In this document: positions 20,113 through 28,874 of the stretch, one piece after another
How the letters are laid out: each line of letters begins with the position of its first letter
Position numbering within the stretch: the first letter of the stretch is position 1
DNA from: CBDUEF01 sp018063485
GTDB lineage: Bacteria > Pseudomonadota > Alphaproteobacteria > Rhodobacterales > Rhodobacteraceae
Assembly: GCA_037045435.1 (NCBI GenBank)
Contig: JBAOID010000001.1
Location: forward strand, 10,113-74,112
Direction of reading: 5' to 3'
DNA length: 64,000 nucleotides
Program-made: the position numbers and the translations under genes
Notes under the pieces: model-generated
Told to the model about the DNA's origin: nothing
The model's database searches: none
What the model saw: only the letters and a program-made list of their open reading frames with translations

Positions 20113-21459
20113 ATGAAAAAGCTGATGATGGCAGGCGTGGTGGGCACTTTGGCCGGGGTCTTGCTGACCACTCAGGTGGCCGGGCCGATGCTGGCGCAAG
20201 AGACCACCAAAGACAGCTCTGTCTATGAACAGCTTGATCTTTTTGGTGATATTTTCAACCGCATTCGCGCGCAATATGTGGAACCGGTGGACAACAAAAA
20301 GCTGATCGAGGCGGCGATCAACGGCATGTTGACCTCGCTTGATCCCCATTCCAGCTATCTGAGTGCCGCCGATTTTGCCGACATGCAAGAACAGACCCGT
20401 GGCGAGTTTGGCGGTTTGGGCATCGAAGTCACGCAGGAAAAAGGCTTTGTAAAAGTGGTGTCGCCGATGGATGGCACCCCGGCGGATGAGGCGGGGATCA
20501 AGGCGGGCGATTTCATCACCCAAGTCAACGGCGAGTCGGTTTCCGGCTTGACGATGGATCAGGCGGTGGAATTGATGCGCGGCCCGGTTGGATCTGAAAT
20601 TGTGGTGACAATCGTGCGCGAAGGCGTGGCTGACCCGTTCGATGTGTCGATGATCCGCGACACGATCAAGCTCACGGCGGTCAAGGCGCGGTTGGTTGGC
20701 AGCACCGTGGTGTTGCGGGTATCGACCTTTAACGAACAGACCTTCCCCGGCTTGCAAGAGGGCATCAACAAATCTGTCGAAGAAGCCGGCGGGATGGATA
20801 AGGTTTCCGGCTTTGTGATGGATTTGCGGAACAATCCGGGGGGGTTGCTCAATCAGGCAATTCTGGTATCGGACGCGTTCCTTGAAACCGGCGAGATTGT
20901 TTCCACCCGTGGCCGTACCGAAAAGGATGGCGAGCGGTTCAATGCCACCCCCGGCGATCTGGCGCAGGGCAAGCCCTTGGTGGTGCTGATCAATGGCGGC
21001 TCGGCTTCGGCCTCGGAAATCGTGGCGGGGGCCTTGCAGGACCAGCGCCGCGCGATTGTGGTCGGCACCAAGAGTTTCGGCAAAGGCTCGGTGCAAACGC
21101 TGATCCCGCTGAAAGGCGATGGCGCAATGCGGTTGACCACGGCGCGCTATTACACGCCCTCGGGGCGTTCGATTTAGGCGTTGGGCGTGATGCCTGATAT
21201 CGTGGTCAACCAACCGCATGTTGATCCCGCAGCAGTTGGCACCGAAGCAGCAGGGGCAGAAGATCAGGCCAACCAGCGCACCGAAGCCGATCTGCGCGGC
21301 GCGATCACCAATGGCTCGATGACCGAAGATGAGAAAAAGCTGCTGGAAGAAGAGCGCGCCCGCACCGAAGAGGCCGCCAAGTTGCGCGATGAGGATTACC
21401 AACTGGCCTATGCCGTGGATATCCTGCGCGGGTTGGCAGCGGTTGCACCCAAGAAATGA
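20113..21459 (+). CDS. ctpA: Carboxyl-terminal processing protease CtpA (S41), interrupted by in-frame TAG
   Basis: Periplasmic serine protease with an N-terminal signal/anchor, a PDZ domain (about residues 85-165, GGLGIEVTQEKGFVKV) and an S41 catalytic core. The catalytic Ser is in GGSASASEIVAGAL and the Lys in SFGKGSVQT. ATG 20113 is five bases after the envC stop. The frame is interrupted by TAG at 21175-21177 within GRSI(*)ALGVMPDIVV. The expected residue is Gln (CAG), so one C-to-T change would explain it. Translation in the same frame continues for 93 codons with normal family sequence. The catalytic residues lie before the stop. Confidence 0.88.
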
Positions 21460-21465
21460 GGAGGG

Positions 21466-21491
21466 GGCCGCGTTTGCAGCGCGGCCTTTTT
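21466..21491 (+). terminator. Rho-independent terminator after ctpA
   Basis: A 7-bp GC stem, GGCCGCG (21466-21472) and CGCGGCC (21480-21486), with a 7-base loop is followed by TTTTT (21487-21491). It lies between ctpA and rppH. The rppH start is four bases after the T-run. Confidence 0.8.
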
Positions 21492-21494
21492 GGC

Positions 21495-21974
21495 ATGACG
21501 GATTTGTTGAAACTTCCCTATCGGCCTTGCGTTGGCGTTGTGCTGATCAACGCCGAAGGGCTGATCTTTGCCGGGCAGCGGCTGGATAACAACGGTGCTG
21601 CCTGGCAGATGCCGCAGGGCGGGATTGATGCGGATGAAAAGCCGCGTCAGGCGGCGCTGCGTGAATTATGGGAAGAAACCGGAGTCACCGCCGATCTGGT
21701 GGAGTTTGTCGGCAAGACCCATAATTGGGTGACTTATGATCTGCCGCCGGAGCTTTTGGGTAAGGTCTGGGGCGGTAAGTATAAAGGCCAGCGGCAGAAA
21801 TGGTTTTTGTACCGCTTTACGGGCCGTGATGATCAGATCAACATTGCCAGCGAACACCCCGAGTTTTCCCAGTGGCGCTGGATTGATGCCAAGACGATGC
21901 TGGCCGGGATCGTGCCGTTCAAGCGGGCGGTTTATGATCAGGTGATTAGGTCGTTCCGCGCTTATTTGGCTTAG
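21495..21974 (+). CDS. rppH: RNA pyrophosphohydrolase RppH (Nudix)
   Basis: A 159-residue Nudix hydrolase that removes pyrophosphate from 5' ends of mRNA and so starts RNase E decay. The start at 21495 (MTDLLKLPYRPCVG) is chosen because the longer frame begins inside the terminator upstream. The Nudix box GX5EX7REUXEEXGU is complete: GGIDADEKPRQAALRELWEE followed by TGV. KYKGQRQKWFLYRF is a further RppH/NudH landmark. The stop codon forms one arm tip of the repeat element that follows. Confidence 0.93.
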   Translation: MTDLLKLPYRPCVGVVLINAEGLIFAGQRLDNNGAAWQMPQGGIDADEKPRQAALRELWEETGVTADLVEFVGKTHNWVTYDLPPELLGKVWGGKYKGQRQKWFLYRFTGRDDQINIASEHPEFSQWRWIDAKTMLAGIVPFKRAVYDQVIRSFRAYLA

Positions 21975-22087
21975 AGCGCTTTGCGTTCAATCAGAGACAT
22001 GTATTCACCTCGCAACCCGAGGCAGCGATTGCCCTCGCAACCGCGTTCGGGTTGCGAAGCGAATTCGATTTGACACAACGCGCTCTA
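21972..22087. repeat. Nested inverted-repeat intergenic element
   Basis: The whole gap between two convergent genes is a nested palindrome. The outer arms are TAGAGCGC (21972-21979) and GCGCTCTA (22080-22087), which also supply the stop codons of rppH and lrgB. The inner arms are perfect 11-mers, TCGCAACCCGA (22010-22020) and TCGGGTTGCGA (22047-22057). It may act as a bidirectional terminator or be a non-coding mobile repeat. I recall similar TAGAGCG-ended repeats in Rhodobacteraceae intergenic DNA, but have not checked. Confidence 0.6.
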
Positions 22088-22801
22088 GCCAAAAAGCGAC
22101 AGGATCAGCGGCGCCAGCACTGCTGTCAGCACCGCGTTCAGCCCCATGCCAAGGCCCGCAAACGCCCCCGCAGTCGGGTTGACTTGAAATGCCCGCGCAG
22201 TGCCGATGCCATGGGCGGCGACTCCCAGCGAAAAGCCGCGCGCGCGCCGGTCTTTCAGCCGCAGCAGATTCAGCAAAGGCGTGGCGATCATCGCACCTGA
22301 AATCCCGGTCAGGATTACCAGCACCGCCGTTAGAGTGGGAGAGCCGCCGATGCTTTGCGAGATGCCGATGGCGACCGGGGCGGTGGCGCTTTTGGGCGCC
22401 AGGGAAGCCAGCATTTCCCCCCTGATGCCAAAGGCATAGGCAATTGCCAGCGCGGATGCCACCGCAGTTGTCGACCCGGCCAGCAGAGCGGCAACCAGCG
22501 GCAGAGCGGATTTGCGCACCTTTGGCAGGTTTTCCCAAAGCGGGACGGCAAGGCAAACGGTGGCTGGACCAAGCAGGAAATGCACGAATTGCGCGCCCTC
22601 GAAATAGGTGGGGTAATCGGTGCCGCTGGCCCACAAAAGGCCCGCCAGCAGCGCCACCGCGATCAGCACCGGATTGGAAAGCGGTTGCCGACCGGTGGCG
22701 CGAAAGCACCAATCGCCAATCGCATAGGCGGCCAGCGTTGCCGTCAGCCACAGCAAGGGGCCGCGCGACAGATAGCTCCAGATTTCGGAAAAATCAGTCA
22801 T
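22085..22801 (-). CDS. lrgB: LrgB family membrane protein
   Basis: A 238-residue polytopic inner-membrane protein with about six or seven helices. The LrgB family core is visible: SLAPKSATAPVAIGISQSIG (about residues 132-151), followed by GFSLGVAAHGIGTARA and AGLGMGLNAVLTAV. LrgAB/CidAB systems are linked to control of murein hydrolases and to export of small metabolites such as pyruvate or glycolate. It overlaps the LrgA gene by eight bases, so the pair is co-translated. Confidence 0.9.
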   Translation of the reverse strand: MTDFSEIWSYLSRGPLLWLTATLAAYAIGDWCFRATGRQPLSNPVLIAVALLAGLLWASGTDYPTYFEGAQFVHFLLGPATVCLAVPLWENLPKVRKSALPLVAALLAGSTTAVASALAIAYAFGIRGEMLASLAPKSATAPVAIGISQSIGGSPTLTAVLVILTGISGAMIATPLLNLLRLKDRRARGFSLGVAAHGIGTARAFQVNPTAGAFAGLGMGLNAVLTAVLAPLILSLFG

Positions 22802-23147
22802 CGCGATTCCCCGTTGCCCGTGCCACTCCGGCGAATGTCAGCGCGCCGACAGCAATCGCCAGCCCGGTCGAGACCACAATCGCCAGCACCAGCGGCCCAC
22901 CCGCAGCGCCAATCTCGGCAAAATGCCCGACCACGCCAACGCCTGCTGGCACAAACAGCAGCGACATTTGCCCCAATACGCTTTGCGCCACCGGGCGTAC
23001 CAGACCGGCCAGACCGGGCAACCATTGCAGCGCGGCCACCATCAGAATCATCCCCAGCACCGGGCCAGGCAGCGGCAGGGCCAGTGTTCGGGTCAGGGCC
23101 TCACCGGCCAATTGGCACGACAGCAACGCAAGCAGGGCGGGAATCAT
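22794..23147 (-). CDS. lrgA: CidA/LrgA family membrane protein
   Basis: A 117-residue protein with four membrane helices, holin-like in size. The family pattern GEALTRTLALPLPGPVLGMI (about residues 15-34) and SLLFVPAGVGVVGHF is clear. It is the first gene of the two-gene lrgAB operon. The function in alphaproteobacteria is not settled; see LrgB for family roles. Confidence 0.88.
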   Translation of the reverse strand: MIPALLALLSCQLAGEALTRTLALPLPGPVLGMILMVAALQWLPGLAGLVRPVAQSVLGQMSLLFVPAGVGVVGHFAEIGAAGGPLVLAIVVSTGLAIAVGALTFAGVARATGNRDD

Positions 23148-23337
23148 CGGCAGGTTCCTTGCACGGGTTTGAGCAAGCCTAGCCGCCTTGCCTTGGCCTT
23201 GCTACTGGCAGCAACCGGAATATCCCAACATCTTGGGGATAAGGCGCGGGTTTGCGCCATATGCGGGAGAGTACCAGTTGACTTGGGGTCCGCTTGGCCC
23301 AAGCATTAACCCCCGGCAGAATCAGGAACCCCACCCT

Positions 23338-26300
23338 TTGCGCTTTACCAAGCTGCGGCTCAATGGCTTCAAAAGTTTCGTGGACCCCACCGATCTGGTG
23401 ATCCATGACGGGCTGACCGGGGTGGTTGGCCCGAACGGCTGTGGCAAATCCAATCTGCTGGAGGCGATGCGCTGGGTGATGGGTGAGAACCGGCCCACGG
23501 CGATGCGCGGCGGCGGGATGGAGGATGTGATTTTCAACGGCGCCGCTACCCGTGGCGCGCGCCATTTTGCCGAAGTGGCACTGGTGCTGGACAACACAGA
23601 TCGCCTTGCGCCTTCGGGGTTCAATGATGCCGATCAGATTGAAATTACCCGGCGGATCACCCGCGATGCCGGTTCGGCCTATAAGCTGAACACCAAAGAC
23701 GTGCGCGCCCGCGATGTGCAGATGCTGTTTGCCGATGCCTCTACCGGCTCGGCCTCGCCCGCCTTGGTGCGGCAGGGGCAGATTTCGGAACTGATCAACG
23801 CCAAGCCAAAATCGCGACGGCGGATCCTGGAAGAGGCGGCGGGGATTTCGGGGCTTTATGCGCGCAGGCATGAGGCGGAGTTGAAGCTGTCAGGGGCCGA
23901 GACGAATCTTTTGCGGGTGGATGATGTGCTGGAAAATCTGGCGCAACAGCTCTCGACACTGGTGCGGCAGGCGAAACAGGCGGCGCGGTATCGCGAGATT
24001 GGCGAAGAGTTGCGCCGGGCCGAGGGGCAGTTGCTGTATCGGCGCTGGCGTGAGGCCGACCAGGCGCGGGCCGAGGCCGATGATCTCTTGCGTCAACGGC
24101 TGACGCAGGCGGCGCAGGCCGAGGCGGCGGCGCGACTTGCGGGCAAGCAGCGCGAGGCAGCAGAGGATGCCTTGCCGCCGCTTCGCGAGCAAGAGGCGAT
24201 TGCGGCGGCGATTTTGCAACGGCTGATGGTGCAGCGGGATCAGCTTGGCGAGGCCGAGGCGCGGGCGCGGGCGATGATCGACACGTTGCGCGGGCGGATC
24301 GTGGAACTTGACCGTGACGCAGAGCGGGAGACCGGGCTGAACCGAGATGCGGGTGAGATGATCGCGCGGCTGGAGTGGGAAATCGAGCAGCTTTTGCGCG
24401 CGCATGACGGGCATGAAGAGCGTTTGGCCGAGGCGTCAGAGATCGCCCGCGAGGCGTCGGGGGCGTTGAGTCTGTGCGAGAACGCGCTGTCTGAGGCTAC
24501 TGAGGATGCGGCGCGCTTGGCTGCCCGGCACCAATCGGTGCAGCGGATGCTGGCCGACAGCCGGGCCACGGTGCAAAAGGCCGAAGCCGAGGTTGGGCGG
24601 GCGGCTGAGGCGGTTTTGGTGGCACAAACCGCATTGGCCACGGCGAGTGCGGGTTTTGCTGCGGCAGAGGAAGGCCAGGAGGCGGCGGCGCATCTGGCGG
24701 AGTCCGCTGATGAGGCATTGGAGCACACCGAGGCGGCACGGGCCGAAGCGCAGGCGCGCGAATCCGATGCGCGGGCGGCGAAATCCGAGGCCGAGGGCGA
24801 GGCAGCGGCAATGCGGGCCGAGGTGGCGGCGCTGGCAAAACTGGTGGAGCGTGAGGGGTTGGCCGGGCATCAGGTGCTGGACCGCTTGATCGTGGAACCG
24901 GGGCTGGAAAAGGCGCTGGGCGCGGCGCTGGCCGATGATCTGCGCAGCCCCGAAGTGGGCGCGGATCGGCCCTCGGGCTGGGTGCCCTTGCCGGATTATC
25001 CTGATCCACAATTGCTGCCTGATGGGGTGCAACCGCTGGCGAGATATGTGCAAACGCCGCCGGTGTTGCAGCGGCGTCTGGGGCAGATCGGGCTGGTGGA
25101 GCGCGAGGTCGGCGCGCGGTTGCAGGTGGGTTTGCAGCCGGGGCAGCGGCTGGTCAGCCGTGAGGGCGATTTGTGGCGCTGGGACGGATTTCGCGCCGGG
25201 GCCGAAGATGCGCCCTCGGCCGCCGCGTTGCGCTTGCAGCAGTTGAACCGGTTGACCCGGCTGAAACGCGATCTGGAAGAGGTGTCCGCGCGGGCCATGG
25301 GGGCGGCGCAGGCGCATGCGGCACTGCAAACCCGGCTGGCTGATCTGGCGCGCGCCGATCAGATGGCGCGTGAGGCCCGTCGCGCCGCCGATGCGCGGGT
25401 GGCCGATGCCAACCGGATGGCGGCCCGCGCCGAAGCTGATCGCTCGATTGCGGGTGGCAAGCTGGAGGCTGCAAGGTTGGCGGTGTCGCGTTACGGCGAC
25501 GAGGCGATTGAGGCCCGTGAGCGGCTGGAAGAGGCCAGTGCGATGGCGGAGGATCTGGGCGATCTGGAGTCTGCGCGCTTCACGCTCGAGGCGGCACGCG
25601 TCGCGGTCGAGGCGGCGCGGATCACAATGATGACGCGGCGCTCCGGGCAGGACGAGTTGCGCCGCGAGGGCGAGGCGCGGGTGCGGCGCAGGCAAGAGGC
25701 GGTCAAGGAGGTGTCGGGCTGGAAGTACCGGCTGGAGACGGCGGGCAAACGGCTGGCCGAACTGGCCGAGCGCAAGGCGGAAACCGAGGAGGAACTCTCC
25801 GAGGCCTCTGCCGCACCTGAGGAAATCGCCATCAAGCGCGAGGAATTGGGCGATGCGATTGCCAGTGCCCAAGCGCGGCGCGCGGTGGCGGCGGATGCTT
25901 TGTCCGGGGCCGAGGCGGCGTTGCGAGGCGCGCGCGATACCGAGCGCGAGGGTGAAAAGCTGGCCGGAGAGGCACGAGAGGCACGGGCGCGGAGCGAGGC
26001 ACGGGCCGAGGCCGCGCGCGAGGCGGTGGCCTTTGCTGCCGAGCGGATTGGCGAGGCTGCGGGGGCGACACCCGCGCAACTGCTGGAGACGTTGAAGGTT
26101 GATCCCGACAAGATGCCCGACGCCGACAGCCTTGATACCGATGTGCAACGCCTGAAACGTCAGCGCGAGGCCTTGGGCGCGGTGAACCTGCGCGCCGAAG
26201 AGGACGCCGAGGCGGTGCGGTTGGAACATGACACCCTGCATCAGGAGAAAATTGATCTGGAAGAGGCGATCAAGAAACTGCGCGCCGGGATTTCCGGCCT

Positions 26301-26793
26301 GAACCGCGAGGGGCGCGAGCGGCTGCTGACAGCCTTCGAGCAGGTCAACGCCAATTTTGCCACGTTGTTCACCCATCTGTTCGGTGGTGGCGAGGCGCGA
26401 TTGGTGCTGGTGGAATCGGATGATCCTCTGGAGGCGGGGCTGGAAATCATGTGCCAGCCGCCGGGCAAAAAGCTGGCCGTCTTGTCGCTACTGTCGGGTG
26501 GAGAGCAGACCCTTACCGCGCTGGCGCTGATTTTCGGGGTATTTCTGGCCAATCCGGCGCCGATTTGCGTTCTCGATGAAGTGGATGCGCCGTTGGATGA
26601 TGCCAACGTGACGCGATTTTGTGACCTTTTGGACGAGATGACACGGCGCACGGAAACACGGTTCCTGATCATCACGCATCATGCGGTGACGATGGCGCGG
26701 ATGGATCGGCTGTTTGGCGTGACAATGGCCGAACAGGGCGTCAGCCAGCTGGTTTCTGTTGATCTGAAAAAGGCGGCGGCACTGGTGGCCTAA
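23338..26793 (+). CDS. smc: Chromosome partition protein SMC
   Basis: A 1151-residue SMC ATPase from TTG 23338, giving M/LRFTKLRLNGFKSFVDPTD, which matches the alphaproteobacterial N-terminus. An AGGAA lies about ten bases upstream. A longer in-frame start at 23188 adds unrelated residues. Walker A is GPNGCGKSN (about residue 32). Two long coiled coils flank a hinge at about 520-640 (HQVLDRLIVEPGLEKALGAA). The C-terminal head has the signature LLSGGEQTLTALAL and Walker B ICVLDEVDAPLDD. It condenses and segregates chromosomes. No scpA/scpB is nearby. Its end overlaps the convergent MOSC gene by four bases. Confidence 0.94.
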   Translation: MRFTKLRLNGFKSFVDPTDLVIHDGLTGVVGPNGCGKSNLLEAMRWVMGENRPTAMRGGGMEDVIFNGAATRGARHFAEVALVLDNTDRLAPSGFNDADQIEITRRITRDAGSAYKLNTKDVRARDVQMLFADASTGSASPALVRQGQISELINAKPKSRRRILEEAAGISGLYARRHEAELKLSGAETNLLRVDDVLENLAQQLSTLVRQAKQAARYREIGEELRRAEGQLLYRRWREADQARAEADDLLRQRLTQAAQAEAAARLAGKQREAAEDALPPLREQEAIAAAILQRLMVQRDQLGEAEARARAMIDTLRGRIVELDRDAERETGLNRDAGEMIARLEWEIEQLLRAHDGHEERLAEASEIAREASGALSLCENALSEATEDAARLAARHQSVQRMLADSRATVQKAEAEVGRAAEAVLVAQTALATASAGFAAAEEGQEAAAHLAESADEALEHTEAARAEAQARESDARAAKSEAEGEAAAMRAEVAALAKLVEREGLAGHQVLDRLIVEPGLEKALGAALADDLRSPEVGADRPSGWVPLPDYPDPQLLPDGVQPLARYVQTPPVLQRRLGQIGLVEREVGARLQVGLQPGQRLVSREGDLWRWDGFRAGAEDAPSAAALRLQQLNRLTRLKRDLEEVSARAMGAAQAHAALQTRLADLARADQMAREARRAADARVADANRMAARAEADRSIAGGKLEAARLAVSRYGDEAIEARERLEEASAMAEDLGDLESARFTLEAARVAVEAARITMMTRRSGQDELRREGEARVRRRQEAVKEVSGWKYRLETAGKRLAELAERKAETEEELSEASAAPEEIAIKREELGDAIASAQARRAVAADALSGAEAALRGARDTEREGEKLAGEAREARARSEARAEAAREAVAFAAERIGEAAGATPAQLLETLKVDPDKMPDADSLDTDVQRLKRQREALGAVNLRAEEDAEAVRLEHDTLHQEKIDLEEAIKKLRAGISGLNREGRERLLTAFEQVNANFATLFTHLFGGGEARLVLVESDDPLEAGLEIMCQPPGKKLAVLSLLSGGEQTLTALALIFGVFLANPAPICVLDEVDAPLDDANVTRFCDLLDEMTRRTETRFLIITHHAVTMARMDRLFGVTMAEQGVSQLVSVDLKKAAALVA

Positions 26794-27335
26794 CGGATCA
26801 CCTGCAATCGGTCAGACAGTTTCACCACGCCGTCTTGCACGATACTGCACAGAACACCGCGCAGGCGCAATTCCGGGTGTCCTGGCAGTTCGATCCAGGC
26901 GCGGGCGGCGGCGCCGTAGCGGACCTTCCATTTCACGCAAGCCTCGTTGAAAAGATCGGACACCTCCAGCACTGCGGTTCCGGCCCGAATACGGCTGCCA
27001 GCGGGCAAGTTGGCAAGGCTGCAATCCAGATCGGCTACAATCGGATCGCCGGGATGCGGGGTGTTGACGCGGTCACGCCAAACCAGATCCATTACTCGGA
27101 CCGGCAGGATCGAGACCTGAATCCGCGGATCGGGGGAGCCATCGGCAAGCCGCATCCAAGGCGTGGTCGACCAGCGTTCACCGGGGATGCCATTGGCGCG
27201 GGTCAGAGTGATCTCATCGGGGAACGCGCGTTTTCCCAAGGCCGGGCGCAGCGCCAGCGTGGCGATGGGGGCATCGGTCTTCGGGGCGGCCAGCACATGC
27301 GGCAGGGCGGCCATCAACTCGGCTTCGGTAATCAT
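26790..27335 (-). CDS. MOSC domain protein
   Basis: A 181-residue protein. ATG 27335 overlaps the cobD stop and is preferred over the longer frame. The C-terminal half has the MOSC pattern: NLPAGSRIRAGTAVLEVSDL, then an NEACVKWKVRYGAAARAW segment carrying the conserved Cys, then RLRGVLCSIVQDGVVKLSDR. MOSC domains bind a sulfur carrier or molybdenum cofactor through that Cys. The N-terminal part resembles only other short bacterial MOSC proteins, and the substrate is unknown. Translational coupling to cobD may be incidental. Confidence 0.75.
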   Translation of the reverse strand: MITEAELMAALPHVLAAPKTDAPIATLALRPALGKRAFPDEITLTRANGIPGERWSTTPWMRLADGSPDPRIQVSILPVRVMDLVWRDRVNTPHPGDPIVADLDCSLANLPAGSRIRAGTAVLEVSDLFNEACVKWKVRYGAAARAWIELPGHPELRLRGVLCSIVQDGVVKLSDRLQVIR

Positions 27336-28240
27336 ATCAGGGCCACCACGATTGTTATTGCCAGCATTGCGCCCCAAGCCCGCCATAGCGCGGCAACGGT
27401 GCGGTCGATATCGTCGGGGCCGAGCGTCCGGCGGCCCTCGGGGCAGACCCAGGGAAAATCCTGCATCTTGCCATTATAGCTGCGCGGCCCGGCCAAAGCG
27501 ATGTTCAAAACGCAGGCCAATGCCGCCTCGGGCCAACCGGCGTTGGGGCTGCGGTGCAACGGTGCATCGCGCAAGATCGGCGCGGGGTTCAGCCAGCCAT
27601 GTGTCAGCGCCACCAAAACTGCGGTGAGGCGTGCCGGGATCAGGTTCAAGAGATCATCAAACCGCGCCGCGGCCCAGCCGAACTGTTCGTGTCGCTCGGT
27701 CCGGTGGCCGATCATGCTGTCAGCGGTATTGGTGATTTTATAAAGCAGCAGCCCCGGCAATCCGCCGATCAGAAACCAAAAAGCGGGGGCAATCACCCCG
27801 TCAGACAGGTTTTCGGCGGCGCTTTCGATGGCAGATCGCGCCACAGCGGACCTGTCCAGCACTGCGGTATCGCGACCGACAATCATCGCAACCGCGCGCC
27901 GCCCATCGCCCAGCGACAATCGCAAGGCATCCCCCACCGCCCGCACATGCTGCACAAGGCTGCGTTGCGCCAAAAGCACAGCAACAATCAGGATTTCCAG
28001 AACACCGCCGTCGGGTATCTTGTGAATCAGCCAGCCCAGCAGCAGCGCGCCAAGGCCAAGACATGCCATCACGAACACACCCTTTTGGCGGCGATCCTCG
28101 CCTTCGTTATAGGTGGTGTCCGCCCATGAAATCAGGCGACCCATCAGAACGGCAGGGTGCGGAAAGCGATTCCAGATCAGTTTCGGCTCGCCAAAAGCGG
28201 CATCCAGAAGCAGCGCGGGGATCAGCAGAACAGCAGACAT
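27332..28240 (-). CDS. cobD: Adenosylcobinamide-phosphate synthase CobD/CbiB
   Basis: A 302-residue membrane enzyme of cobalamin synthesis that attaches the aminopropanol arm to adenosylcobyric acid. The N-terminus LIPALLLDAAFGEPKLIWNR, the segment RFPHPAVLMGRLI, the region VARSAIESAAENLSDGVIAP (about residues 136-155) and YKITNTADSMIGHR are family signatures. No frameshift. No other cobalamin gene is in the window, so the rest of the pathway must be elsewhere. Confidence 0.93.
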   Translation of the reverse strand: MSAVLLIPALLLDAAFGEPKLIWNRFPHPAVLMGRLISWADTTYNEGEDRRQKGVFVMACLGLGALLLGWLIHKIPDGGVLEILIVAVLLAQRSLVQHVRAVGDALRLSLGDGRRAVAMIVGRDTAVLDRSAVARSAIESAAENLSDGVIAPAFWFLIGGLPGLLLYKITNTADSMIGHRTERHEQFGWAAARFDDLLNLIPARLTAVLVALTHGWLNPAPILRDAPLHRSPNAGWPEAALACVLNIALAGPRSYNGKMQDFPWVCPEGRRTLGPDDIDRTVAALWRAWGAMLAITIVVALI

Positions 28241-28451
28241 TTCAGGCCTTTTGTGAATTTGCGCGAGAGAAACCGATTACGACGGGCTTTGCAACCGGCT
28301 GTTTTGATGAATATCGCGACAAAACAGCAACGCTCTCGATGCTTTTGTGCAACAGATAACCGGAACCATATTCTTAACCATTTTCTGCGCACATTCTTTT
28401 CATGGAGCTGTTACGTTTTACGTTAACTCTTGTCGCAAGACAAAGGAGCGC

Positions 28452-28805
28452 ATGATGTTGGAATTCCTGCCGAAAGAGATTGCTGACGGACTTGAGGCTG
28501 CGCGCCGCGCTGATCGCAGCCGCAAATCGCGTCTGCGTGTGCAGGTGGGTGAGGCGGTATTTCCAGTGCTGCGATTCTGGCACGATGGCTTTGTGCTCGA
28601 TGGCTCACTTACGCCCAAACTGCGGGGTCTGGTCGATGTTTACGATGGCGCGCGACACATATTCCAGTGCCTGATCGTGGCCTCCACAGAAGAAAACGGT
28701 GATCTGGTTTGCGAATTCAAACGCTCGACCGCTGTGCGTGATAGCGCGCCGCTGGATTATTGGCGCGATGAAAATACCCCGGTTGCGCTTTTGCCCAGGG
28801 CCTGA
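28452..28805 (+). CDS. Conserved hypothetical protein, possibly PilZ-like
   Basis: About 117 residues. AAGGAG at 28442-28447 serves ATG 28452 or the adjacent ATG 28455; an upstream start is not needed. The sequence has a basic helical start (EIADGLEAARRADRSRKSRL) and a compact mixed region with VGEAVFPVLRFWHDGFVLDG and KLRGLVDVYDGARHIFQCLI. The strand-rich layout and the RKSRLRV start resemble a PilZ domain, but the diagnostic RxxxR and (D/N)xSxxG motifs are not clearly present. Close relatives seem restricted to Rhodobacterales. Function unknown. Confidence 0.6.
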   Translation: MMLEFLPKEIADGLEAARRADRSRKSRLRVQVGEAVFPVLRFWHDGFVLDGSLTPKLRGLVDVYDGARHIFQCLIVASTEENGDLVCEFKRSTAVRDSAPLDYWRDENTPVALLPRA

Positions 28806-28823
28806 GTGCCGTCAGCTAACCGT

Positions 28824-28848
28824 GGCGGGGGCGAAGATAAACCCCGCC
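28824..28848. terminator. Possible bidirectional hairpin between convergent genes
   Basis: A 7-bp stem GGCGGGG (28824-28830) and CCCCGCC (28842-28848) with an 11-base loop sits between the ends of two convergent genes. There is no proper T-run on either strand, so termination is uncertain. Confidence 0.4.
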
Positions 28849-28874
28849 TCCTGGCGCGAAAATCGTCGTCTGAT

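Noticed and set aside
23188..23337. N-terminal extension of SMC
   Set aside because: The added 50 residues have no counterpart in SMC proteins. TTG 23338 gives the conserved N-terminus.
24436..26376. A 646-codon open frame on the minus strand within smc
   Set aside because: Shadow of a high-GC coding strand; composition (R, P, H, L-rich) without any domain, while the plus strand encodes complete SMC.
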